Below, piece by piece: positions 41,980 to 52,187 of a DNA stretch of 64,000 bases (position 1 is its first letter; each line of letters opens with the position of its first letter). A model generated the notes under the pieces. The model saw only the letters and a list, made by a program, of their open reading frames with translations, did no database searches and was not told the origin of the DNA. A program made the position numbers and the translations under genes. The DNA is from Butyricicoccus pullicaecorum (GTDB lineage: Bacteria; Bacillota; Clostridia; Oscillospirales; Butyricicoccaceae): NCBI GenBank assembly GCA_018365995.1, contig JAGZIY010000003.1, positions 62,001-126,000 of the forward strand, read 5' to 3'.

Positions 41980-43083
41980 ATGAAATTAGGCATTGTAGGT
42001 CTGCCAAATGTAGGTAAATCGACTTTATTTAACGCCATTACCAATGCAGGTGCTGAGAGCGCAAATTATCCATTTTGCACCATTGATCCCAATGTGGGTA
42101 TGGTTGCTGTTCCAGATTATCGTTTACAGCCGCTGACCGATCTCTATCATGCCAAAAAGACAACCCCAGCTGTAGTTGAATTTGTAGATATTGCAGGTCT
42201 TGTGCGCGGTGCTTCCAAGGGGGAGGGCCTGGGGAATAAGTTCCTGTCGCATATTCGTGAGGTCGATGCAATCGTACATGTAGTTCGCTGCTTTGAAAAT
42301 GAGAATATTGTGCATGTAGATGGCTCGGTTGACCCTGCACGCGATATTGAGACTATCAATCTGGAATTGATCCTTTCCGATATCGAGCATATCGATCGCA
42401 GACTCGACCGCACCCGCAAGGCGGCAAAGGCGGATAAGAAGCTTGCAGCAGACGTACAGATTTTGGAAGAACTCAAGGCACATCTTGAGGAAGGAAAGAC
42501 TGCACGTACTTTCTCCGGTTTTTTGGACGATGATGATGTACGCCGCGTGCTGAATGAGTCGGATCTGCTCACTGCAAAGAAGGTTATTTATGCCGCCAAT
42601 ATGGATGAAGCTGGATTTACAGGAGATAAGGCGGAAAATGCACGTCTCAGCGCTGTACAGAAGATTGCAGAGGATGAAGGTGCAATGGTTCTTCCGATTT
42701 GTGCAAAGCTGGAGGAGGATATCACCAGTCTGGAGCCGGAAGAAAAGGAAATGTTTCTGTCTGATTTGGGATTGGAGGAATCTGGTCTCGATCGCCTGAT
42801 TCGGGTATGTTATGATCTTTTGGGGCTGATGAGCTATCTGACTGCTGGAGAGCAGGAGGTTCGTGCATGGACGATTGAAAAGGGAACCAAGGCACCGCAG
42901 GCAGCAGGAAAGATTCATACGGACTTTGAACGCGGATTTATTCGTGCAGAGGTCGTTTCCTATGACGATTTAATGGCATGCGGCTCACTGGCAGCAGCGC
43001 GAGAGAAGGGGCTTGTTCGTTCTGAGGGTAAGGAGTACGTCATGCAAGATGGCGACGTTGTTTTGTTCCGCTTTAATGTGTAA
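41980..43083 (+). CDS. ychF: Redox-responsive ATPase YchF (OBG family)
   Basis: 367 residues. The nucleotide-binding G1 motif GLPNVGKST is at 6-14. The G2/G3 region has FCTIDPNVG and VDIAGLVRGASKGEGLGNKFL. A central coiled coil (about 130-200) and a C-terminal TGS-like domain (ERGFIRAEVVSYDDL) complete the family layout. YchF hydrolyses ATP rather than GTP and binds ribosomes in stress control. Start ATG after CGGAGGAAG. Monocistronic with promoter and terminator. Confidence 0.97.
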   Translation: MKLGIVGLPNVGKSTLFNAITNAGAESANYPFCTIDPNVGMVAVPDYRLQPLTDLYHAKKTTPAVVEFVDIAGLVRGASKGEGLGNKFLSHIREVDAIVHVVRCFENENIVHVDGSVDPARDIETINLELILSDIEHIDRRLDRTRKAAKADKKLAADVQILEELKAHLEEGKTARTFSGFLDDDDVRRVLNESDLLTAKKVIYAANMDEAGFTGDKAENARLSAVQKIAEDEGAMVLPICAKLEEDITSLEPEEKEMFLSDLGLEESGLDRLIRVCYDLLGLMSYLTAGEQEVRAWTIEKGTKAPQAAGKIHTDFERGFIRAEVVSYDDLMACGSLAAAREKGLVRSEGKEYVMQDGDVVLFRFNV

Positions 43084-43098
43084 GCGGCAATCTATTTT

Positions 43099-43123
43099 GG
43101 GGGCGTGCAAGCGTCCCCTTTTT
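43099..43123 (+). terminator. ychF terminator
   Basis: GGGGGCG (43099-43105) pairs with CGTCCCC (43112-43118) and is followed by TTTTT. Confidence 0.85.
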
Positions 43124-43210
43124 AGAAGGTACGATGGCTGTTTTAATTTGCAGCTGCGTCGAATAGAATACAGATATCCATGATTTATGAATGGGGGAGA
43201 GATGCAACGT

Positions 43211-45277
43211 ATGGATGGACATAACAAAGATATATCTGTTGATGATATTTTGAATGAATATGCACAAATGGCAGGGAATCAAAGACCGCCGCAAAAGCCG
43301 CATACGACCATAGAACCTAGTGGAGATCAGGTGTGGAGACCGGAGTCACATGGACCGCAGCAGGAGTCACTGAGACATGTAGACCCACAGCCCGTCATGC
43401 AGTCATCCGGAAAAAGAAATGCACAGTCTGCTGGACAGCGTGGAGCAAAGGGAGCTGCACAAGCTGCGGCGAAGAAAAAATCGCAGCCTGCTGTGCCATC
43501 CGGTGGAAAAAATAAGAAGTCTGGCAAATCAGGTGACCAGAAAAAAAAGAAGAAAACTGGAATGATTGTGCTTGCAGTATTGCTGGCACTCGCTGGAGTG
43601 AGTGCAGGCGGCGTGCTCGGATATACCTATCTTACAAATACGATTTTTTATGGTGTCACGGCAGGTTCTGTTGAGGTTGGTGGACTGACTCTTGCACAAG
43701 CTGCCGAGAAAATAAAGCGGGAAGCTGAGCCGATGGTAGAAAATGGAATCATTCCGGTGCAAATCCATGATAAGCAGTATGAAATTGCGATTCGTGATGT
43801 CACAGGTGGATTAGATGCACTAGAAAGTGCACAGGCAGCCTTTGAGGTAGGGCATACAGGCAATGTCATAGAGCGTGTGCAGGAAACTGTGACAGCGCTT
43901 TTTGGCGGTCAGGAGAGTAAGCTGGTTATCAAACTTGACGAGGCAGGGCTTCAGGCAAAGCTCGATGCCATTGCAGCGGAGGCGTTGACACAACCTCAGC
44001 CGGAAACATGGGAACTGCAGGGCAGCAATCTGATTTTGACCATGCCGAAGCCGGGAGTCAGCTTTGACCGCAATCAGGTACAAAATGCAATTGTAGATAA
44101 AATTACAAAGACCATGGACTTTACACCTTATGTTGTAGAAACACAGCTGACAGAGCCGGCACCGCTGGACGTTGCAGCGCTCAAGCAAAAGGTAGATCGC
44201 CCAGCAGTCAATGCCATTGTAGATAAGACCGATGGAAAGACCATTATTCCCGAACAAAATGGAATCGTAATGGACGTTGCACAGGCACAGGCGGTGATTG
44301 GAGACGGCAGTGCGGAACAGTATACCATTCCGGTTACTGTCACACCGGCAAAGGTGACGAAAGAGGTTTTGGATCGTGCCCTGTTCCGCGATGTCTTGGC
44401 AAGTACTTCTACCACGCTCAATACAGGGAATACACAGAGAACCAATAATGTAACACTGGCTGCAAAGTATATGAATGGCACAATTTTGAATCCGGGAGAG
44501 GAGTTCTCTTATAATGATGTTGTGGGAGCGCGTACACCCGAACGTGGATTCAAGTCCGCAGGTGCGTATGCAAATGGCAAACTGATTGATGAAGTGGGTG
44601 GAGGCGTGTGTCAGCCATCTTCGACTTTGTATATGGCTGTTTTGCGTGCTGACCTTGAGGTCACAGAGCGTACTAACCATTCGCTTACGGTTGCCTATAC
44701 GCCACTTGGACAGGATGCGACGGTGAGTTATGGCAGTTTGGACTTTAAGTTCAAGAATAATACAGATTATCCCATTAAGATTGTAGCTGTCCGCGAAGGC
44801 AGTGAGATGAAAACCAAGATTTTGGGTACAAAGGTAGATGATAAGACCGTAAAGCTAGAAACCGAAATTTTGGAGACATTGACGCCAACAACGGTCGAAA
44901 AGAAAGATGCTTCTCTGGAGCCGGGCACCAAAAAGGTCGATCAAACCGCTGCAACTGGATATAAGACGGTGACTTATAAGTATGTAACGGTTAATGGAGA
45001 AACCAAAAAAGAGGTTGCGAATCATTCCAGTTATAGAAAGCGTGACAAGGTTGTGCTGGTGGGACCGGATAAAACCAAACCGCCAGTGGCGCCATCAGAT
45101 CCCAATGCGTCCACGAATCCGTCAACAGATCCAACGACACCACAGGGGGGCGGGACAACACAGCCACCCTCCAATGGTGCTGCAAATGGCAGCACCACAA
45201 CGGGTGGTGCCGTTACGCCGCCAGAGTCATCTGGTTCAGCAGAGCAGCCCGAGGCTGTACCGCCGCCGGAAATTTGA
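43211..45277 (+). CDS. VanW family protein with peptidoglycan-binding-like domain
   Basis: About 688 residues. Starts at 43202 and 43187 are alternatives; 43211 fits best with GGGGGAG 11 nt upstream. Order: a short N-terminal motif (DISVDDILNEYAQM), a basic, Lys/Gln-rich cytoplasmic part, one membrane helix (about 115-140), two PG_binding_4-like repeats (SVEVGGLTLAQAAEKI and the following domain), the VanW domain (VGARTPERGF, EVGGGVCQPSSTLYMAVL, RTNHSL) and a G5-like domain with a Thr/Pro/Gly-rich tail (from 45050). VanW is named from vancomycin-resistance clusters; its activity is unknown. No van genes are nearby. Likely an envelope protein. Confidence 0.88.
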   Translation: MDGHNKDISVDDILNEYAQMAGNQRPPQKPHTTIEPSGDQVWRPESHGPQQESLRHVDPQPVMQSSGKRNAQSAGQRGAKGAAQAAAKKKSQPAVPSGGKNKKSGKSGDQKKKKKTGMIVLAVLLALAGVSAGGVLGYTYLTNTIFYGVTAGSVEVGGLTLAQAAEKIKREAEPMVENGIIPVQIHDKQYEIAIRDVTGGLDALESAQAAFEVGHTGNVIERVQETVTALFGGQESKLVIKLDEAGLQAKLDAIAAEALTQPQPETWELQGSNLILTMPKPGVSFDRNQVQNAIVDKITKTMDFTPYVVETQLTEPAPLDVAALKQKVDRPAVNAIVDKTDGKTIIPEQNGIVMDVAQAQAVIGDGSAEQYTIPVTVTPAKVTKEVLDRALFRDVLASTSTTLNTGNTQRTNNVTLAAKYMNGTILNPGEEFSYNDVVGARTPERGFKSAGAYANGKLIDEVGGGVCQPSSTLYMAVLRADLEVTERTNHSLTVAYTPLGQDATVSYGSLDFKFKNNTDYPIKIVAVREGSEMKTKILGTKVDDKTVKLETEILETLTPTTVEKKDASLEPGTKKVDQTAATGYKTVTYKYVTVNGETKKEVANHSSYRKRDKVVLVGPDKTKPPVAPSDPNASTNPSTDPTTPQGGGTTQPPSNGAANGSTTTGGAVTPPESSGSAEQPEAVPPPEI

Positions 45278-45304
45278 GCACTCTGAGAAAGGAAGAAATA
45301 AAGT

Positions 45305-46078
45305 TTGGAATCCTATAATTTACGCAGACGAGCCAAATTGATTGCAAAGCAAAGTGTGATGCGTAATTTGGTACAGGTCATGGGTGCGGTACTTGCTTGC
45401 GCACTGCCGTTTATACTGACCAATAGCTTCGTCAGCAATTATCTGTTATCTACGGGAAAGGTCGCATTGCCAATCCTTATGTATGTTGGCAGTATTGTAC
45501 TGCTTGTACTGCCAATGCTTTATGGTGTGATGGCATTTCTTGGCGAGGTTTTACTCGTGGGAAATTCTTCGGTTTTGCGGGCATTCGATGCGCTGACCAG
45601 TATGCAGATGTATCTGCGCAGTCTGCGCCTTGGATTGTGTATCCTCCTGCGTACCGTCCTTTGGATGAGTATTCCGTTTGGTGTGACAGCACTCTATATT
45701 TATATGTTGTTGAGCCAAAATCCAGAGATGATTGCAAATGAGCAAACCTTTGCTATATTGCTCATGCAGTCGGTGGGATTGTATAGCCTTGTCAGTATTC
45801 CGTTTACCGCACGTGTCATCTGCTATTTGGGTGCATATCCGCTGATGATGCGAGATCCTGCACTTGGTGCATGGAAGGCAACAAAGCAGTCTGCACGTAT
45901 CCTCAAAGGACATTGGGGAAAAATGATTGTGTTTGTGGTAAGCTTTGTCGGCTGGGAGCTTTTTGGCGTTTGGACGATGGGAATTGGCATGCTGTTTTAT
46001 TGGGGATATTTGCTCGCTGCATTCCTCATCTATTTTCAGATGGTGGAGCAGGGAGACCGTATTCCGCCAATGCAGTAA
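45305..46078 (+). CDS. DUF975-type membrane protein
   Basis: 257 residues from a TTG start, 8 nt after AAAGGAAG; no ATG or GTG in this frame precedes the conserved N-terminus NLRRRAKLIAKQSV. About six membrane segments. The DUF975-like C-terminal block is visible: SARILKGHWGKMIVFVVSFVGWELFG followed by TMGIGMLFYWGYL. Function unknown. It follows the VanW gene by 27 nt and is probably co-transcribed with it, hinting at an envelope role. Confidence 0.78.
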   Translation: MESYNLRRRAKLIAKQSVMRNLVQVMGAVLACALPFILTNSFVSNYLLSTGKVALPILMYVGSIVLLVLPMLYGVMAFLGEVLLVGNSSVLRAFDALTSMQMYLRSLRLGLCILLRTVLWMSIPFGVTALYIYMLLSQNPEMIANEQTFAILLMQSVGLYSLVSIPFTARVICYLGAYPLMMRDPALGAWKATKQSARILKGHWGKMIVFVVSFVGWELFGVWTMGIGMLFYWGYLLAAFLIYFQMVEQGDRIPPMQ

Positions 46079-46087
46079 ATATAAGGT

Positions 46088-46118
46088 GCTCGCTTGTCGT
46101 ATATTGCGACAAGCGGGC
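46088..46118 (+). terminator. Terminator after the DUF975 gene
   Basis: GCTCGCTTGTCG (46088-46099) pairs with CGACAAGCGGGC (46107-46118), one G-T pair, followed by ATTTTGCTGTTTTC. Confidence 0.75.
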
Positions 46119-46152
46119 ATTTTGCTGTTTTCAGGAATTTCCATAAAATATA

Positions 46153-46181
46153 TTGATTACACCTCGAAATTCCGTTATGAT
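46153..46181 (+). promoter_or_regulatory. metG promoter
   Basis: TTGATT (46153-46158) and TATGAT (46176-46181) with a 17-bp spacer, 40 bp before the start codon. No T-box or SAM riboswitch consensus in the short leader. Confidence 0.65.
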
Positions 46182-46220
46182 ATAAAGTAGATTGGATAAA
46201 TAGAGGAGGAGCGAGATAAA

Positions 46221-48212
46221 ATGGAGAAAAAGCCGTATTATATCTCAACAGCGATTGCCTATACATCGGCAAAGCCGCATATTGGCAACACCTATGAGAT
46301 TATTCTTGCTGATGCGATTGCGCGCTATAAGCGTATGATGGGGTATGATGTATATTTTCAGACAGGAACCGATGAGCATGGACAGAAGATTCAGGACAAG
46401 GCAGCGCAAGCTGGCATTACCCCACAACAATATGTAGATAATGTTGCAGGGGAGATCAAAAGCATCTGGGATCTCATGAATACCACCTATGACCGCTTTG
46501 TACGCACCACCGATCCGATGCATGTGGAAAAGGTGCAGAAGATTTTCAAGAAGCTTTATGAGCAAGGCGATATTTATAAGGGCTCCTATAAGGGAAAATA
46601 TTGTACACCTTGTGAATCTTTCTGGACAGAGAGCCAGCTCGTAGACGGTAAGTGTCCGGATTGCGGCAGACCGGTTGAGGACGCAGAGGAGGAAGCATAT
46701 TTCTTCCGTATGAGTAAGTATGCCGATCGTCTGATGAAGCATATTGAGGCCAATCCAGACTTTATTCAGCCGGAATCCCGTAAGAATGAGATGGTCAATA
46801 ACTTCTTGAAGCCGGGCTTGCAGGATCTTTGTGTGTCCAGAACCTCCTTTAACTGGGGTGTGCCGGTCACATTTGATGACAAGCATGTTGTCTACGTTTG
46901 GCTCGATGCGCTTACAAACTATATTACTTTCTGCGGCTACGATCCGGACGGGAATCATGATGCGCACTATCAGAAATATTGGCCGGCAGATGTGCATTTG
47001 ATCGGTAAGGATATCATTCGCTTCCACACGATTTATTGGCCGATTTTCCTAATGGCGCTCGGAGAAGAATTGCCGAAGCAGGTCTTTGGGCATCCATGGC
47101 TGCTCGTTGGTGATGGAAAAATGTCCAAGTCTGCGGGCAATGTCATCTATGCAGATGATTTGGTAAAGTATTTCGGCGTAGATGCGGTGCGTTACTATGT
47201 ACTGCATGAAATCCCGTTTGCAAATGATGGTGTGCTGACCTATGAAATGATGATGGAACGCATCAATGCCGAGCTTGCCAATGTACTGGGCAATCTGGTC
47301 AACCGTACCATTGCAATGGATCATAAATATTTTGATGGAAAAATCATGGAGCCATGTGCGGCAGAGCCGGTAGATGAGGAGCTTCGAAGCATGGCGCTTG
47401 CCCTGCCGAGTCGTGTGGAGGCAAAGATGCAGGGACTGCATGTTGCAGATGCAATAGATGAAATCTTTACGCTGCTGCGCCGTTCGAACAAATATATTGA
47501 TGAAACCATGCCTTGGGCACTCGCGAAAGATGAGAGCAAAAAAGCGCGTCTGGGTACTGTGCTCTACAATCTTTTGGAATCCATTCGCTTTGCGGCAACG
47601 ATGCTCAAGCCTTATCTGCCGGATACTGCGGACAAGATTTTTGCACAGCTGGGAGTCGAAAATACAGGCGTAGAGTCCTTGACCTCTTTTGGCGGTATGC
47701 CGGTTGGCGGTACGGTTGGACAGGCTGAGATTCTGTTTGGCAGAATTGACATTGCCAAGAAGCTGGAAGAAATCCTTGGGACACAGGAAACGTCCGATAA
47801 GAAGGAAAAGAAGCAGGAAAAGGCTGGCAAGAAGGAAGAAAAGAAGGCAAAAAAGGTCGAGATTCCAGAGGGCTGCATTACCATTGATGAATTTGCCAAG
47901 GTAGAAATGACCGTGTGCAAGGTGCTTGCCTGTGAGAATGTGCCCAAGAGCGAAAAGCTTCTCAAGTTCCAGCTCAATGATGGCACAGAGGTAACCCGTC
48001 AAATCCTGTCCGGTATTGCAAAATATTATAAGGCAGAAGACCTGATAGGAAAGACACTGGTTGCCTGCACCAATCTGCCTCCGCGCAAGATGATGGGACA
48101 GGAATCCAATGGTATGATTTTGTCTGCTGTGCGGGAGCTGGCAGACGGTGAGGAAGAGCTGCATTTGGTCATGCTGGAGGATACCGTACCAGCGGGCGCA
48201 AAATTGTGCTGA
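46221..48212 (+). CDS. metG: Methionine--tRNA ligase
   Basis: 663 residues. Class I motifs: HIGN at 20-23 (variant of HIGH) and KMSKS at 300-304. A zinc knuckle with four Cys (CTPCESFW and GKCPDCGRP) lies near 130-150. The anticodon-binding domain is followed by a Lys/Glu-rich linker (about 520-545, KKEKKQEKAGKKEEKKAKK) and a C-terminal tRNA-binding OB domain (EFAKVEMTVCKVLACENVP), the dimerising tail of many bacterial enzymes. Start ATG after GAGGAGG. TatD follows, a common Firmicutes order. Confidence 0.97.
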   Translation: MEKKPYYISTAIAYTSAKPHIGNTYEIILADAIARYKRMMGYDVYFQTGTDEHGQKIQDKAAQAGITPQQYVDNVAGEIKSIWDLMNTTYDRFVRTTDPMHVEKVQKIFKKLYEQGDIYKGSYKGKYCTPCESFWTESQLVDGKCPDCGRPVEDAEEEAYFFRMSKYADRLMKHIEANPDFIQPESRKNEMVNNFLKPGLQDLCVSRTSFNWGVPVTFDDKHVVYVWLDALTNYITFCGYDPDGNHDAHYQKYWPADVHLIGKDIIRFHTIYWPIFLMALGEELPKQVFGHPWLLVGDGKMSKSAGNVIYADDLVKYFGVDAVRYYVLHEIPFANDGVLTYEMMMERINAELANVLGNLVNRTIAMDHKYFDGKIMEPCAAEPVDEELRSMALALPSRVEAKMQGLHVADAIDEIFTLLRRSNKYIDETMPWALAKDESKKARLGTVLYNLLESIRFAATMLKPYLPDTADKIFAQLGVENTGVESLTSFGGMPVGGTVGQAEILFGRIDIAKKLEEILGTQETSDKKEKKQEKAGKKEEKKAKKVEIPEGCITIDEFAKVEMTVCKVLACENVPKSEKLLKFQLNDGTEVTRQILSGIAKYYKAEDLIGKTLVACTNLPPRKMMGQESNGMILSAVRELADGEEELHLVMLEDTVPAGAKLC

Positions 48213-48310
48213 AGATTACAGAATCATACAAATGATATGAGTTTGGAAAGGGCGCGGAAAAAATTCCTGTGCCCTTTTGCTGTTGCAAAAGAAATGGGAG
48301 GCATATATTT

Positions 48311-49162
48311 TTGATTGTATTTGATACGCATGCACACTATGATGATGTGTGTTTTGATGCAGACCGAGATGCCCTGCTGGCATCTATGCCGGATAACGGC
48401 GTTGGGCTGATTCTCAATCCAGGCTGTGACTTGGAGAGCAGCCGAAAGGCGGTTCAGTATGCAAATCAGTATCCATGGGTTTATGCCGCGGTGGGATATC
48501 ATCCGGAAAATATAGAGGATTTGAGTGATGAGGTGTTGTCGGAGCATCTGCATGAACTGGAAGCGCTGGCGGTTGACCCGCGTGTAAAGGCGATTGGGGA
48601 AATTGGATTGGATTATTACTGGTGCAAGGACTCCGGCGCACGCAAGCGCCAGCAGGAGGTTTTCCGAATGCAGATGCGCATGGCAAAGCGTTTGGGCCTG
48701 CCTGTGATTGTCCATGACCGGGAAGCACATCTGGATAGTTTGACGATTGTGGAGCAGTATCCAGAGGTACCCTGTGTATTCCATTGCTATTCAGGCTCGG
48801 CAGAGTTTGCAAAGCAGCTGTTAGCATGCGGGTGTATGCTGTCCTTTACTGGGGTCATTACCTTTAAGAACAGCAAGAAGGCGCGTGAGGCTGTGGAGGT
48901 GATTCCGCTTGACCGATTGATGATTGAGACAGATGCGCCCTATATGGCGCCGGAACCCTATCGCGGCAAGCGCAACTCCTCTCTGTATGTACATCGCATG
49001 GCAGAGATGATTGCGGAAATCAAGGGGATTTCCGTGGAAGAAGTGGCAAAAACCACAACAGAAAATGGAAAACGATTTTTTGCCATTCATGATGTGGTAT
49101 GTGAATGCCGCACAATTTTGTGTGAGGAAAACAAAGATGAATGTAGAACTGAAAGCATTTAA
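48311..49162 (+). CDS. tatD: TatD family metal-dependent hydrolase
   Basis: 283 residues from a TTG start (GGGAGG 8 nt before). The metal-binding FDTHAHYDD is at 4-12, Glu in AIGEIGLDYYW, His in VIVHDREAH, HCYSGS and the Asp of IETDAPYMAP. TatD proteins are 3'-5' exonucleases acting in DNA repair or RNA quality control. The C-terminal 20 residues after RFFAIH are unusual (VVCECRTILCEENKDECR), Cys-rich, and overlap the next gene by 26 nt, so the end of the gene may have drifted. Follows metG. Confidence 0.93.
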   Translation: MIVFDTHAHYDDVCFDADRDALLASMPDNGVGLILNPGCDLESSRKAVQYANQYPWVYAAVGYHPENIEDLSDEVLSEHLHELEALAVDPRVKAIGEIGLDYYWCKDSGARKRQQEVFRMQMRMAKRLGLPVIVHDREAHLDSLTIVEQYPEVPCVFHCYSGSAEFAKQLLACGCMLSFTGVITFKNSKKAREAVEVIPLDRLMIETDAPYMAPEPYRGKRNSSLYVHRMAEMIAEIKGISVEEVAKTTTENGKRFFAIHDVVCECRTILCEENKDECRTESI

Positions 49163-49805
49163 CCGAAAAGAGGTTTTACAGTATTTGCAGTGGACGGGCA
49201 GTGAGATTCCGCAGGAGGTTGATGCGATGATTGATGACTGTATGGCGGAGACTCTGCGCGTGATAGAGCCGCGCTATACCTATCGCATCTTTTCGATAGA
49301 TCGAGAAAATCAGACACCACATATTGCTTTTGTTGGCAATGATGTATCGGAAATGCTGTCGGATTGTGAGCGGGTGATTTTTCTTGCTGCGACTCTGGGA
49401 AATGGATTGGAACTTGTCATTCGCCGTGCACAGGTGCGGGATATGTCCCGTGCTGTGGTGCTGGACTGCTGTGGTTCGGCTGCAATCGAGGCTGTGTGTG
49501 ATCAGGCAGAACGGGAAATCACAGAAGCGATGGGAGAGCCTATCCATTTGACCGATCGCTTTAGCCCGGGCTATGGAGACCTGCCTATTTTATTGCAGGA
49601 CGAGTTGATTCGAACCGTGGACGCACCGCGTAAAATCGGTTTGACAGTTACCAGTACACATATTTTAACACCGCGCAAGTCGGTGACAGCGCTGATTGGC
49701 ATTGCAGACAAGCCACAAAGCAGGCGTTTTCGCGGCTGTGCGTATTGCTCGATGTTTGAAACCTGTGCATTTCGAAAGGCGGGAAAAACCTGTGGGAGAG
49801 AATAA
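49137..49805 (+). CDS. Stand-alone methionine synthase activation-domain protein
   Basis: 222 residues. It matches the C-terminal activation domain of B12-dependent methionine synthase: EPRYTYRIFSID, FLAATLGNGLE, the signature DRFSPGYGDLP (RxxxGYG) that binds S-adenosylmethionine, and STHILTPRKSVTALIGI. A Cys-rich end (CAYCSMFETCAFRKAGKTC) follows. It should reactivate oxidised cobalamin on the MetH encoded next by reductive methylation. Start ATG 49137 after GAGGAAAAC, inside tatD. Its 3' end overlaps metH by 14 nt. Confidence 0.92.
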   Translation: MNVELKAFNRKEVLQYLQWTGSEIPQEVDAMIDDCMAETLRVIEPRYTYRIFSIDRENQTPHIAFVGNDVSEMLSDCERVIFLAATLGNGLELVIRRAQVRDMSRAVVLDCCGSAAIEAVCDQAEREITEAMGEPIHLTDRFSPGYGDLPILLQDELIRTVDAPRKIGLTVTSTHILTPRKSVTALIGIADKPQSRRFRGCAYCSMFETCAFRKAGKTCGRE

Positions 49806-52182
49806 TCAAAAAAATCGGCTGTGGTATTTGGACGGGGCAATGGGAACCATGCTGCAAAGTGCCGGACTGGAGACCGGACGTGCTCCGGAAGGTCTCAATC
49901 TATCTGACCCCGAACTGATTACAAAAATACATCGTGAGTATTTGGACGTGGGCGCACAAATTTTATACACCAACACCTTTGGCGCAAATCGTGAAAAACT
50001 GGCACATGAAGGACTGTCAGTAGAAGAAACCGTTGCGGCAGGTGTGGCATGTGCAAAGCGGGCAGTACATGCTTTTTGCCAAGACAATCCACAGGCAGAG
50101 TGTCCAAGAGTTGCACTCGATATTGGTCCGATTGGGCAGCTGTTAGAGCCATACGGCACGTTGGCTTTTGAAGATGCCTATGATATTTTCCGTGAAGTCA
50201 TTTTGGCAGGGAAAGATGCGGATATTATCGTGTTTGAAACCATGACCGATTTGTATGAGGTCAAGGCAGCGGTGCTTGCGGCGAAGGAAAACAGTGATAA
50301 GCCTGTTTTTGTGACCATGACCTTTGAGCCAAATCACCGCACCTTTACAGGCTGCTCAGTAGATGCGATGTGTGCAGTCTTGGAAGGATTGGGTGTGGAC
50401 GCTCTGGGTGTCAACTGCTCTCTGGGACCCGAGGAACTGTACCCCATTGTGCAAGAAATCTGTGAACTTACCACATTGCCCCTCATTGTCAAGGCAAACG
50501 CGGGTCTGCCAGATCCGGAAACGGGGGAATACAGCATTACACCGGAGCAGTTTGCGGCACAGATGGCGCACTTTGTACCACTCGGGGTGTGCTATCTGGG
50601 CGGCTGCTGCGGGACACGTCCTGACTTTATCCGGCAAATTATAGCAGAGACACAGGGACAGATTCCAGAGCAAAGAGAAATTCGCCGCCGGACGGTGGTA
50701 TGTACCCCAACAGAAACGGTTGTAGTCGATGGCGTGCGGGTCATTGGAGAGCGCATCAATCCTACAGGAAAGAAGCGCTTTCAGCAGGCGCTGAGAGAAG
50801 GGGATTTGGATTATATACTCGCACAGGCGGTAGAACAGGCAGATGCAGGGGCACATATTTTAGATGTTAATGTCGGACTGCCGGGTGTGGACGAGCCGGA
50901 AATGATGGTGCGTGTGGTCAAAGCAATCCAGTCGGTAACAGATTTGCCGCTGCAAATCGACTCGTCCAACAGCGATGCCCTTGCGGCGGGTCTGCGTGTG
51001 GTCAACGGTAAGGCAATCGTCAACTCTGTCAATGGAGAACCAGAAGTCTTAGAGCGCGTTTTGCCAATTGTCAAGAAGTATGGTGCGGCTGTGATTGGAC
51101 TGACCATGGATCAAAACGGGATTCCCGCAACAGCGGAGCAGCGTTTTGCCATTGCAGAGCGCATCTTAAAGGCAGCATGTTCTTATGGAATCCCAAAAGA
51201 AGATGTGTTTATTGACTGTTTGACGCTTACCATTTCAGCAGAGCAGGACAAGGCGGTTGAAACTTTGCGTGCAATGGAAATGGTGCGTGATCGGCTAGGG
51301 CTGCACTGTACGCTGGGGGTTTCCAATATTTCCTTTGGACTGCCTAATCGAACCCTAATCACGACCAGCTTTTTGACATTGGCAATGGCATCTGGCTTGG
51401 ATTTACCGATTGTCAATCCGAATACGGCTGCCATTATGGATACCATACGTGCATTTAATGTACTTTACAATCGTGACCGCAACGCGGAAGCCTATATTGC
51501 TGCTTATACGAAGGAAACAGAACCTGCGCGGGCAGTCACCTTACAGGCAGACGAAGAACAGACGACCCTGCCGCGTGCTGTGGACAAAGGACTGAAGGAA
51601 GAGGCACGCCGTTTGACGGTGCAGCTTTTGGCACAGGGAAAGACCGAACTGGATATTGTAAATGAGCTATTGATTCCTGCCCTTGATGTGGTGGGCGGAC
51701 GCTTTGAACGAGGAGAAATTTTCCTGCCGCAGCTTATCAATTCGGCGGGTGCGGCGCAGGAGGCGTTTGAAATCATCCGCACAGAGATGGCGAAAAAAGG
51801 GACTGTGGCGGTCTGCAAGGGTACCGTGATTGTTGCAACGGTCAAGGGGGATATCCATGATATCGGCAAGAATATTGTCAAAACCATTGTCGAAAATTAT
51901 GGATATCGTGTCATCGACCTTGGACGAGATGTTCCAATCGAAACGGTGGTACAAACTGCAATTCGGGAAGATGTGCACCTGATTGGGCTGTCGGCGCTGA
52001 TGACAACGACATTGGCCAATATGGAAGAGACCATTCATGCCTTGCGTACGAGTGAACATCCCTGTAAAATCTGGGTAGGCGGCGCGGTTCTGACGCCAGA
52101 ATATGCAAAAAAGATGGGTGCAGACTTCTATGCGCGGGATGCGCGGGAGTCGGTTGATATTTGTAAAGAAGTATTGGGGTAA
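49792..52182 (+). CDS. metH: B12-dependent methionine synthase lacking the activation domain
   Basis: 796 residues from a GTG start within the previous gene. Domains in order: homocysteine-binding barrel with zinc Cys209, Cys272, Cys273 (GVNCSLG, GGCCGTRP); folate/pterin-binding barrel (VIGERINPTGKKRFQQAL, LQIDSSNSDA); B12 cap helices (KGLKEEARRLTVQLL...); cobalamin domain with His689 in GDIHDIGKNIV. It moves methyl from methyl-THF to homocysteine. The activation domain of E. coli MetH (1227 residues) is absent and supplied by the separate upstream gene. The ribosome binding site is weak, so translational coupling is likely. Confidence 0.95.
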   Translation: MGENNQKNRLWYLDGAMGTMLQSAGLETGRAPEGLNLSDPELITKIHREYLDVGAQILYTNTFGANREKLAHEGLSVEETVAAGVACAKRAVHAFCQDNPQAECPRVALDIGPIGQLLEPYGTLAFEDAYDIFREVILAGKDADIIVFETMTDLYEVKAAVLAAKENSDKPVFVTMTFEPNHRTFTGCSVDAMCAVLEGLGVDALGVNCSLGPEELYPIVQEICELTTLPLIVKANAGLPDPETGEYSITPEQFAAQMAHFVPLGVCYLGGCCGTRPDFIRQIIAETQGQIPEQREIRRRTVVCTPTETVVVDGVRVIGERINPTGKKRFQQALREGDLDYILAQAVEQADAGAHILDVNVGLPGVDEPEMMVRVVKAIQSVTDLPLQIDSSNSDALAAGLRVVNGKAIVNSVNGEPEVLERVLPIVKKYGAAVIGLTMDQNGIPATAEQRFAIAERILKAACSYGIPKEDVFIDCLTLTISAEQDKAVETLRAMEMVRDRLGLHCTLGVSNISFGLPNRTLITTSFLTLAMASGLDLPIVNPNTAAIMDTIRAFNVLYNRDRNAEAYIAAYTKETEPARAVTLQADEEQTTLPRAVDKGLKEEARRLTVQLLAQGKTELDIVNELLIPALDVVGGRFERGEIFLPQLINSAGAAQEAFEIIRTEMAKKGTVAVCKGTVIVATVKGDIHDIGKNIVKTIVENYGYRVIDLGRDVPIETVVQTAIREDVHLIGLSALMTTTLANMEETIHALRTSEHPCKIWVGGAVLTPEYAKKMGADFYARDARESVDICKEVLG

Positions 52183-52187
52183 ACAAG

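Noticed and set aside
47049..48164. 371-residue minus-strand open frame opposite metG
   Set aside because: Shadow of the metG coding frame; Cys/His/Leu-rich composition typical of antisense frames.
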